NCBI GenBank assembly: GCA_041648755.1
Contig: JBAZOJ010000143.1
Location: 1 to 9,853 of the forward strand
Reading direction: 5' to 3'
Source: JBAZOJ01 sp041648755
Lineage (GTDB): Bacteria > Planctomycetota > B143-G9
Length of the DNA stretch: 9,853 bases
This document shows positions 1-6,262 of this stretch, one piece after another (position 1 is the first letter of the stretch; each line of letters starts with the position of its first letter). Under the pieces are notes generated by a model. The model was not told the DNA's origin and made no database searches. It worked only from the letters and a program-made list of their open reading frames with translations. The position numbers were made by a program, and so were the translations under genes.

Positions 1-734
1 CGCAAGTCGAATCTGCATTTGCCTTCGATGAGTGTGTTGACTTCGCATTGACTCGCAGACCTGACCTGATGCAATTGCGCATCGGCCTCGCGAGTCAGAA
101 AATCGCCTTGGACGTGGCGAAGAACCAGCTCAAGCCCAGATTCGATTTCTCTGCAAGTATCGCCTTGACAGGTATGTCATATGATTACGGTGAGCATTTC
201 GAGGGCATGATCAGGGGCGATTACTATGCCTTCAAACTCGGTTTTGATCTCGAATACCCCATCGGAAACAGAGCCGCACAGGCGGGGCTTCGCAAGGCGG
301 AAAGCGACTTCTCCAAGACCAAGATCGCTTTGCTCGCCGCAGAACAAGGGGTGATTCTCCAGGTTCGAAACCTGGTTCGGACAGTCAGAACCAACTATCG
401 AAGAATCAACTCGGCAATCATCGCCAGAAGGCTCGCAGAGCAGTCCCTCTCAGAGGAACAGGACCGGTACGGCGTAGGACGTAGCACCGCCATCGAAGTG
501 CTCCGTCTCCAGACCGACCTGATCGCCGCTCAGAACACGGAACTTCAAGCCATTATCGACTACAATGTCTCGATCGCTCAGTTGAACAGGGCTCGCGCAG
601 CCAATGCCCTCCTCTATCGCGTTGAAGTGGATAGCCAGCGCGAACCGGTTCTTGCCCTGCCCTCCTGGGATGAAACCGCCCCCGACAAGCCTCTTATCAA
701 GGCATCCTCGCAGGACAACACCCCAAACAAGTAA
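1..734 (+). CDS. TolC/OEP-family outer membrane efflux protein, C-terminal part (5' partial)
   Basis: The reading frame is open from the left edge (first full codon at base 3), so the true start lies outside the window; 243 residues are visible. Family hallmarks seen: an ALTRRPDL segment followed by a long amphipathic helix, a beta-strand stretch ending in EYPIGNRAAQAGLRKAE, a second long Ala/Gln/Arg-rich helical stretch, and YGVGRSTAIEVLRLQTDL near the C-terminus. These correspond to the second half of the duplicated OEP fold (half of the beta-barrel plus periplasmic alpha-tunnel helices). The last ~35 residues are polar and Pro-rich, probably a flexible periplasmic tail. Known for the family: trimeric exit duct docking with an MFP adaptor and RND pump. 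The RND operon downstream makes it the likely partner, but it lies upstream of the operator-bearing promoter at 892-918, so it is probably transcribed separately. The exact substrate class is unknown. Confidence 0.92.
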   Translation, partial: QVESAFAFDECVDFALTRRPDLMQLRIGLASQKIALDVAKNQLKPRFDFSASIALTGMSYDYGEHFEGMIRGDYYAFKLGFDLEYPIGNRAAQAGLRKAESDFSKTKIALLAAEQGVILQVRNLVRTVRTNYRRINSAIIARRLAEQSLSEEQDRYGVGRSTAIEVLRLQTDLIAAQNTELQAIIDYNVSIAQLNRARAANALLYRVEVDSQREPVLALPSWDETAPDKPLIKASSQDNTPNK

Positions 735-743
735 GGTAACCTG

Positions 744-911
744 ATGAACCCCAATTGCGTCATCGAATCGATTCCCAATTTCAGCGAAGGCAGAAGGCCG
801 GAGGTCATTTCGGAGATCGTCAATGGAGTCCGCTCTGTTGAAGGGGTCAAGGTACTGGGTTGCGCACCGGGACAGTTTGAACTCAAAAAACTTGAACTTA
901 CCGACCGGTAG
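744..911 (+). pseudogene. ftcD: Truncated glutamate formimidoyltransferase N-terminus (55-codon stub)
   Basis: An ATG nine bases after the efflux-protein stop opens a 55-codon frame ending in TAG at 909-911. AAGG at 733-736, seven bases before the ATG, is a good ribosome-binding site. The first ~40 residues contain VIESIPNFSEGRR, then PEVISEIVNGVRS and VEGVKVLG. This is the signature N-terminus of formimidoyltransferase (usual form: V-E-C-V-P-N-F-S-E-G, then a helix, then G-V-K-L-L). Homology stops around base 860-870. The expected D-x-x-H/N-R-(S/T)-V segment is absent, and the frame runs into Q-F-E-L-K-K and the tetR promoter. The full enzyme has about 300 or more residues and transfers a formimino group from formiminoglutamate to tetrahydrofolate in histidine degradation; this stub cannot be active. 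The intact start and RBS suggest a real gene once followed the efflux gene and was cut by a rearrangement. A translated leader peptide is less likely. Confidence 0.82.
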
Positions 912-918
912 GTACACT
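892..918 (+). promoter_or_regulatory. Predicted sigma70-like promoter of tetR-MFP-RND operon
   Basis: A TTGAAC -35-like box (892-897) is followed by a TACACT -10-like box (913-918) with a 15-base spacer. Taking the -10 as CACTAA (915-920) gives a 17-base spacer with a poorer hexamer. A second TTGAAC copy sits at 877-882, so TTGAACT occurs twice 15 bases apart, flanking an A-rich run (884-890). The spacer holds the palindrome at 899-914, which fits repression by blocking RNA polymerase. It overlaps the 3' end of the formimidoyltransferase stub. It is placed by pattern only; the transcription start is not known. Confidence 0.55.
899..914. promoter_or_regulatory. Probable TetR operator, 16-bp imperfect palindrome
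   Basis: The sequence TACCGACCGGTAGGTA equals its own reverse complement except at one symmetric pair (bases 903 and 912 positions apart from the ACCGGT core: G/A mismatch pair), centred between 906 and 907 on the six-base palindrome ACCGGT. It lies between the -35 and -10 boxes and about 30 bases before the tetR start. TetR-family repressors bind as dimers to palindromes of about this size, usually overlapping their own promoter, so autoregulation of the efflux operon is inferred. No second copy was noticed in front of the outer-membrane factor, whose promoter is outside the window. Confidence 0.65.
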
Positions 919-926
919 AATGGGCC

Positions 927-943
927 TGCGGAGCTTTTCCGCA
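927..943 (+). promoter_or_regulatory. Small hairpin over the candidate tetR ribosome-binding site
   Basis: TGCGGA (927-932) pairs perfectly with TCCGCA (938-943) across a five-base loop, ending one base before the GTG at 945. The 5' arm contains most of GGAG (930-933), the only Shine-Dalgarno-like element for that GTG, so the hairpin would mask it. Initiation from the next in-frame GTG (957), preceded by GAAAGG at 947-952, would avoid the block. It may modestly lower TetR translation or mark 957 as the true start; chance is also possible for a six-pair stem. Confidence 0.35.
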
Positions 944-944
944 C

Positions 945-1631
945 GTGAAAGGTACTGTGGACAGCAGAAGACTAAAGGCAGCCAATCTGCACGACGAAAT
1001 CCTCGAGCGCGCGGCCGATCTCTTCGGTCGCAGGGGCTACGATTCCGTCTCGATGCGCGAGATCTCCGAGGCCTGCGGAGTCTCGAAGCCTGCCCTGTAC
1101 TACCATTTCGCCAGCAAGGAAGCCATCGGTAAAGCCCTGGTTGACGAGGTCTATGACTCCCTCAATTCCGTAATGGACGATTTCGCAAAGAATCCCCCCG
1201 CAGAGACAATTGAGGCAATGATCCTGATCGTTGACAGTTTCCGGCGGCTGGCAGACAGGCGTCCTCTCCTCCTTCTTTTTGTCATGCGGAGTTCCATGGG
1301 GGGAGACGAGGATATTCTCGTCAACTACATCGATCAGCAGAACAAGGTTGTTCAGCAGAAACTGACGGCTTTGTTGTTTGCATATGAGCAGGCTGGCAAG
1401 CTCCAGACTGGCAGCACGCGCCTTCTCGTTCTCAACCTGTTCGGGGTCTTGCTCAGTTCGTTCGTCGCCCGCATGCGGGGCGTGATAAAGACTTACGATG
1501 ACGCGTTTGTTCGGGCTATCTGCGCGAATCTCATCTTCGGCGTGTCCTCCGATCCGATGGAACGCGCGAAGTTCAAGGATTGTGACAGTGTTTTCGCTTC
1601 GGCTCTTTCCTCCTGGGAGTGTGGAAAATGA
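945..1631 (+). CDS. TetR/AcrR-family transcriptional repressor of the efflux operon
   Basis: 228 residues, typical for the family. The N-terminal DNA-binding domain is clear. A first helix, ILERAADLFGRRGYDSVSM (about 19-37), is followed by the helix-turn-helix REISEACGVSKPALYYHF (38-55) and the capping SKEAI (57-61). The remaining ~165 residues are a helical ligand-binding/dimerisation domain with no diagnostic residues I can name. The start is uncertain: GTG 945 gives 228 residues but its GGAG lies in a hairpin; the in-frame GTG at 957 has GAAAGG just upstream and loses only four residues. The TGA stop overlaps the ATG of the adaptor gene (ATGA, 1628-1631), indicating translational coupling. 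It probably represses its own operon through the palindrome at 899-914, with pump substrates or metabolites as inducers (inferred). Confidence 0.93.
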   Translation: MKGTVDSRRLKAANLHDEILERAADLFGRRGYDSVSMREISEACGVSKPALYYHFASKEAIGKALVDEVYDSLNSVMDDFAKNPPAETIEAMILIVDSFRRLADRRPLLLLFVMRSSMGGDEDILVNYIDQQNKVVQQKLTALLFAYEQAGKLQTGSTRLLVLNLFGVLLSSFVARMRGVIKTYDDAFVRAICANLIFGVSSDPMERAKFKDCDSVFASALSSWECGK

Positions 1632-2890
1632 CTTCTGTCTTCAGAAACCTCACTGCGTTGTTCATTTGCCTGGCAGTTATCAGCGCGTGCTGCTTCAACG
1701 GCGTTTCCGCCGAGGACGCGGCCGCCAAAAAGATTGCCCGCAAAGTGCAGGCTATGATCCTCAAGGATGCCAGTTTTGATATTCCATTCTCATCTACCGG
1801 CAGCCTGCTCCCGGTGACCGAGTCTTACATCGCCCCCAAAGTCACGGGCGTGATCTCGAAGATGAACGTTGATATCGGCACGCACGTCAGGAAGGGCGAC
1901 GTGTTGTACGAGTTCGATGACACCTACTACAAGCTGGACTTCGAGAACCTGAATGCTGCCACGGAAATTGCCCGGGCCCGTCTTGCGGATACTCTCGCCG
2001 GAACCCGGCCTGAAGATCTTGAGATGGCTCGCGTGGGCGTCGAGATTTCCAAGGTCAACTTTGAAAGGGCGCAGCGCGATTTCAAGCGTGCTGAAGAACT
2101 GTTCCAGCGCGGCGCCATTTCCAGCCAGAACTTCGAAGACGCCAAGTCCGCGTTCGATGCCGCCAACCTCGGCCTTTCCAATGCCGAAGCGGCCTATTCC
2201 AAGGCCAAGAAAGGCGCCACGGATACTACAATCGCGGTTCTCCAGGCTTCGGTCACTCAGGCGGAAGCGGCAGCAGCACGCGGTCGCCAGATGATTGAGG
2301 ACTGCAAGGTTCGGGCTCTGTTCGACGGAGTTGTCGTTGAAAAGAAGGTCACCACGGGCTCATCCACCAAGGCAGGCGATGAGCACATCCGTCTCCTTGA
2401 CGACGTGAACCTTAGGTTCCAGGCTGGCATCCCCGAGCGCTACGCACTCCTTCTCACTCCGGGCATGCCCATCGAGATCCATTTCGACGGCAAAATAGTG
2501 AAGAAGAACCTGGATTTCGTCGTCCCGCGCGTCGATCCATCCAACAGGTGCGTCTACGCATACGTGATTATCGACAATTCCCAGTACTCGCTTCCCGCGT
2601 ACATTCTGGGCGAGTTCTCAATATCTTTCACGGTCAAGGGAATCGTGATTCCCACCTCCGCGCTTGTGTACAAGGGCGACAAGGTCTTCATTTGCAGCAT
2701 TCAGGGGAATACCGCTAAGTTTGTGGAAGTGAAGCCCGAGATTTCATCCGGTGGCTTCGTTACAATCACCGGCACGGCGTTGGAAGGGATGAACATTGTC
2801 AGCAGGGCGGCCGCGGAGATATCCGAGGGCGATCCCCTCGAAGTAGTCGCTGGCGGAAATAACGGCAACAACGTCGGAAGCGAGAAATAA
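1628..2890 (+). CDS. RND efflux periplasmic adaptor subunit (HlyD/MFP family), probable lipoprotein
   Basis: 420 residues from the ATG at 1628, chosen because GGGAG (1615-1619) lies eight bases upstream and the ATG overlaps the tetR stop. A GTG at 1619 would start inside that RBS. A signal peptide (hydrophobic residues 8-20) ends in I-S-A-C (18-21), which fits a lipobox, so Cys21 is probably lipidated. Cleavage after V-S-A (26-28) is the alternative. Domain order: first half of the lipoyl/barrel-sandwich motif (about 66-98, IAPKVTGVISKMNVDIGTHV then RKGDVL), an alpha-hairpin (about 109-225, Ala/Glu/Lys-rich), the second lipoyl half (VRALFDGVVVEKKVTTGS), then beta-barrel and membrane-proximal domains. 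The family bridges the inner-membrane RND pump and the outer-membrane duct and holds the complex together. The C-terminus ends in a Gly/Asn-rich tail. It is the middle gene of the tetR-MFP-RND operon. Confidence 0.94.
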   Translation: MTSVFRNLTALFICLAVISACCFNGVSAEDAAAKKIARKVQAMILKDASFDIPFSSTGSLLPVTESYIAPKVTGVISKMNVDIGTHVRKGDVLYEFDDTYYKLDFENLNAATEIARARLADTLAGTRPEDLEMARVGVEISKVNFERAQRDFKRAEELFQRGAISSQNFEDAKSAFDAANLGLSNAEAAYSKAKKGATDTTIAVLQASVTQAEAAAARGRQMIEDCKVRALFDGVVVEKKVTTGSSTKAGDEHIRLLDDVNLRFQAGIPERYALLLTPGMPIEIHFDGKIVKKNLDFVVPRVDPSNRCVYAYVIIDNSQYSLPAYILGEFSISFTVKGIVIPTSALVYKGDKVFICSIQGNTAKFVEVKPEISSGGFVTITGTALEGMNIVSRAAAEISEGDPLEVVAGGNNGNNVGSEK

Positions 2891-2929
2891 CCGGACTTCA
2901 CGACTTCGCTTCGACAGGAGAATCAGCAG

Positions 2930-5900
2930 ATGATAATTTCCGATATCTCAATTCGCCGACCGGTAATGGCTGCGATGATAATACTCGCGATGATCATTTT
3001 CGGCATCGTGTCCTACCCGAAGATCGGTGTGGATCTGATGCCGAACACCGACTTCCCCATCGTGTCAATCTCCACGGTCTTGCGCGGCGCCTCGCCGGAG
3101 ACCATCGAGACGCGAGTATCCAAAGTCATCGAGGATGCCGTTTCCACGGTCAGCGGCCTGAAGCACCTGACTTCGCAGTCTCGCGAGAGCCTGTCGGTGA
3201 TCATCTGCGAGTTCGAACTGGAAGTCAACGGAGAGTTCGCCGCGCAGGATGTGCGCGACAAGGTCGGGCGAATAACGAACAAGCTCCCGTCGGATACCGA
3301 GTCCCCGATAATCATGAAGTTCGACACCAACTCCTCGGCTGTCGTCACGGTAGTTCTGAAAGGACCTGACGGCCCGTCGGTTCTTACCAAGTTCGCCGAG
3401 GACAGCGTCAAGCCGACATTCCAGAAAATCATCGGGGTCGGCGATATCTCTATCGCGGGTGGAAGAGAGCGGCAGGTCAGAGTCTGGTTGAATAACGACA
3501 AGCTGACTCAGTATGCTGTTTCCCCCATCGAAGTGGTTGGCGCCCTTCGGTCGCAGAACATCGAAATCCCGGGCGGCAGGCTTGAGATGCCCAAGCTCGA
3601 GTACATCATCAAGACCAAGGGCGAGATTCCCACCGTGGCGGCTTTCGAGGAACTGGTCATCACCTATCGGAACGGCACACCGATAAGGTTGCGCGATCTC
3701 GGCAGGGTCGAGGATGGCACCGAAGAATTCCGCACGCTATCCCGCGTCAACGGGGAAAACGCGATCGGCCTGAGCGTTACAAAGCAATCGGGCGCGAACA
3801 CCGTCAGAGTGGTTGACCTTATCCGCGCGGAAATGGCCAGATTCAGTGACCCGAAGAATGGTCTGATGCCGAGGGGCTATGAGATGGAAATTGCCCTCGA
3901 CACCTCCACGTTCGTCAGGGATTCGTTCAATGACGTGAAAAAGCACCTGTTCCTGGGTGGTCTCCTCGCGGTCCTCATTGTGCTCTTCTTTCTCAAGAGC
4001 TTCCGCTCCACCTTCATTGCCGCGCTATCCATCCCGACCTCGATCTTCGCCACCTTCATCTTCATCAATGCCTTTGGATTCACCTTCAACAACCTGACGA
4101 TGTTAGCGCTCTCTGTCTCCATTGGTATGCTGGTGGATGACGCCATTGTGGTCATCGAGAACATTTACCGGCACCTCGAAAATGGCGAGAAGCCGATGGC
4201 GGCGGCAAGGAACGGAACCAACGAGATCGCGCTCGCGGTTATGTCCACGACATTTTCGATCGTTGCCGTGTTCGTTCCCGTTGCCTTCATGAAGGGCATC
4301 GTGGGCCGGTTCTTCTTCGAGTTCGGTATCACCGTCACCGTCGCGGTCCTCGCGAGCCTCCTGGTTTCGCTTGTGCTGACGCCAATGCTGAGTTCCCGCC
4401 TTCTCCGCAAGCAGGAGCACAATGCTGTCGAGCGGTTCCTCGAGAACATGTTCGAGGCGGTCGAGCGTGCATACAGCCGCCTTATCCGCTTAGTGCTGCA
4501 CGGTGCGGCCAGTCAGGCGACCGTTCTGGCAATTGCTTTTGCCTCGCTTATCCTTGCAGGCTACTTTGCCTCCAAAGTGCCAACCGAGTTTACCCCGACA
4601 ATGGATCGCGGCGAAATCTCCGTTGACATCAAGGCCCCCCTCGGCTCGACGATGGTCGTTACCGATTCGTACCTCAGGCAGATTGAGGCTTACGCGCTCT
4701 CCATGCCCGAAACACGCCTCGCATACTCCACCGTCAGCAGTTCATCCGAAGTCTACAAGGGCTCGGTCTACGTGAAGCTGGTGGATTCAACCGAGCGTGA
4801 GCGCAAGGAATGGGACGTCATTGACGACCTGCGCAAGTTCTGCACGAAGTTTGCGGAAGTTGAGACTGCGGTCGGCTCGGCGGACTCGATGAGAAGCGGA
4901 GCCGGAATGGGCTCTGCCGATATCCAGTTCGACATCAGGGGAGAGAACCTGGAGCAGATCAGCGGATACGCCCAGCTTCTCAAGTCAAAGCTGCTGAAAA
5001 CCACTGGTTTTTCCGATGTCCGGTTGACCTATGACCCGGAAAAGCCCGAATTGAGGGTGGTCATTGACCGTGACAAAGCTGCCGCGTTCGGCGTAACGGC
5101 AGAGGCCATAGGTATGGCCATTAATATCTGCATTGGCGGTATGGAAGCCACGGAATTCCGCGAGTTCGGCGACCAGTATGAAGTGTGGGTCAGGCTTGAG
5201 GAACCACAGAGGAACGAGCCGTCCAAGATATACGATGTCCCGATCCGCACATCGTCCGGCCAGATTATCAGGTTGTACGACCTGGTTCGCGTGGAAAAGA
5301 GCAGCGGGCCGGTCCAGATCGACCGCAAGGAACGCCGCCGCCAGGTGAGTGTGATGGCAAACCTGCAGAAGAAAATCGTCACCCTGGGCACGGCCAGGAC
5401 CATAATCGAGAAGGAAGTTGCCGATTTGAAACTGCCCGCAAGCGTCAGCACCAGTTTCAGCGGTATGGCCGACATGCAGCAGGAGTCCTTCGGATACATC
5501 TTTGAGTCGCTGTTCATTGCCGTGGCCTGCGTGTACCTGATCCTGGCATCGCAGTTCAACTCCTATGTCCACCCCCTCACGATCATGTTCTCTCTGCCTC
5601 TGTCGCTGGCAGGAGCGATGGGCGCGCTCTACATTTCCGGGCTGACGGTCAATATCCTCTCGCTGATCGGGGTGATCCTCTTGATGGGGCTCGTGACGAA
5701 GAACGCCATTCTGCTGGTTGATTTCACCAACCGCCTGCGAAGCCAGGGACTGAGCCGGAAAGATGCCCTTGCGCAGGCAGGCTCCATTCGTCTTCGCCCG
5801 ATCATTATGACAACTCTTGCCACGATCTTCGGCATGTTGCCGATCGTGATCGGCATTGGCGCGGGCTCGGAAATGCGCAAGCCGATGGCTGTCGCGGTAG

Positions 5901-6046
5901 TGGGCGGTCTTATCACGTCAACGCTGCTCACGCTCGTCGTCGTGCCCGTGATTTACAACATCTTCGATGCGTTTGGCCAGAACAGGCTGTTCAAGAAGGT
6001 CGTCAGCTTAGTCGTCACAAACGAGGAAGCCGAAGAGACCGAATAG
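2930..6046 (+). CDS. RND family efflux transporter permease (HAE-type, AcrB-like)
   Basis: 1038 residues, close to AcrB (1049). The ATG at 2930 follows CAGGAG (2915-2920) by nine bases and lies 39 bases after the adaptor stop. The N-terminus SIRRPVMAAMIILAMIIFGI plus DLMPNTDFP is the canonical first transmembrane helix and start of the porter domain. The TM4 motif GMLVDDAIVVIEN carries the proton-relay pair Asp403-Asp404 (AcrB Asp407/408). TM10 GLVTKNAILLVDF carries Lys924 (AcrB Lys940). The following RLRPIIMTTLATIFGMLP is the TM11 signature. Two large periplasmic loops sit between TM1-TM2 and TM7-TM8, and the C-terminus is acidic. No frameshift or missing catalytic residue is seen, so the pump should be functional. 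It works as a proton-driven trimer exporting amphiphilic compounds with the adaptor and an OEP-type channel. HAE assignment comes from the paired Asp and the drug-type sequence; metal export (HME) is less likely. Actual substrates cannot be read from the sequence. Confidence 0.97.
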   Translation: MIISDISIRRPVMAAMIILAMIIFGIVSYPKIGVDLMPNTDFPIVSISTVLRGASPETIETRVSKVIEDAVSTVSGLKHLTSQSRESLSVIICEFELEVNGEFAAQDVRDKVGRITNKLPSDTESPIIMKFDTNSSAVVTVVLKGPDGPSVLTKFAEDSVKPTFQKIIGVGDISIAGGRERQVRVWLNNDKLTQYAVSPIEVVGALRSQNIEIPGGRLEMPKLEYIIKTKGEIPTVAAFEELVITYRNGTPIRLRDLGRVEDGTEEFRTLSRVNGENAIGLSVTKQSGANTVRVVDLIRAEMARFSDPKNGLMPRGYEMEIALDTSTFVRDSFNDVKKHLFLGGLLAVLIVLFFLKSFRSTFIAALSIPTSIFATFIFINAFGFTFNNLTMLALSVSIGMLVDDAIVVIENIYRHLENGEKPMAAARNGTNEIALAVMSTTFSIVAVFVPVAFMKGIVGRFFFEFGITVTVAVLASLLVSLVLTPMLSSRLLRKQEHNAVERFLENMFEAVERAYSRLIRLVLHGAASQATVLAIAFASLILAGYFASKVPTEFTPTMDRGEISVDIKAPLGSTMVVTDSYLRQIEAYALSMPETRLAYSTVSSSSEVYKGSVYVKLVDSTERERKEWDVIDDLRKFCTKFAEVETAVGSADSMRSGAGMGSADIQFDIRGENLEQISGYAQLLKSKLLKTTGFSDVRLTYDPEKPELRVVIDRDKAAAFGVTAEAIGMAINICIGGMEATEFREFGDQYEVWVRLEEPQRNEPSKIYDVPIRTSSGQIIRLYDLVRVEKSSGPVQIDRKERRRQVSVMANLQKKIVTLGTARTIIEKEVADLKLPASVSTSFSGMADMQQESFGYIFESLFIAVACVYLILASQFNSYVHPLTIMFSLPLSLAGAMGALYISGLTVNILSLIGVILLMGLVTKNAILLVDFTNRLRSQGLSRKDALAQAGSIRLRPIIMTTLATIFGMLPIVIGIGAGSEMRKPMAVAVVGGLITSTLLTLVVVPVIYNIFDAFGQNRLFKKVVSLVVTNEEAEETE

Positions 6047-6068
6047 CTCCTGCCTGTAAAAAAACAAT

Positions 6069-6103
6069 GGGCTTCCGCACTCGAGGAAGCCCGTTTTGCT
6101 TTT
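6069..6103 (+). terminator. Intrinsic terminator of the efflux operon
   Basis: GGGCTTCC (6069-6076) pairs perfectly with GGAAGCCC (6085-6092) across an eight-base loop and is followed by GTTTTGCTTTT. It starts 22 bases after the RND stop. An A-run just upstream (about 6058-6067) would read as a U-tract on the other strand, so it could also work in reverse, although no gene enters from that side here. Confidence 0.88.
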
Positions 6104-6227
6104 GGGGGTTCGCCCTGCTGGCCGCCATAGTAAACGCGACCGTCCCGGCGCGTTCTTGCCCAGGCTGCTGGCTGCTCCCTGGTTCATCAATCATTAATCA
6201 TCACTCAGCAATGCTCTCCGCGCCTCC

Positions 6228-6256
6228 TTGATTAACGCACAAAACCATTGTATTAT
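6228..6256 (+). promoter_or_regulatory. Predicted sigma70-like promoter for the RHS-fragment unit
   Basis: TTGATT (6228-6233) and TATTAT (6251-6256) are separated by exactly 17 bases, the best promoter-like arrangement I found in the window. AT-rich sequence upstream (about 6186-6206) could act as an UP element. The -10 box is followed six bases later by ATG (6263-6265), in frame with the RHS fragment, so transcription could begin at or next to that ATG. The 124 bases between the terminator and this promoter (6104-6227) hold no gene I can support. Confidence 0.5.
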
Positions 6257-6262
6257 TATGCC

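Noticed and set aside
4103..5572. Several long - strand frames inside the RND gene
   Set aside because: Mirror frames of a well-conserved transporter; residues are non-family-like and the + strand frame explains the region.
6008..6190. 60-codon - strand frame across the terminator
   Set aside because: It reads through the terminator hairpin and the RND 3' end, with no RBS and no recognisable product.
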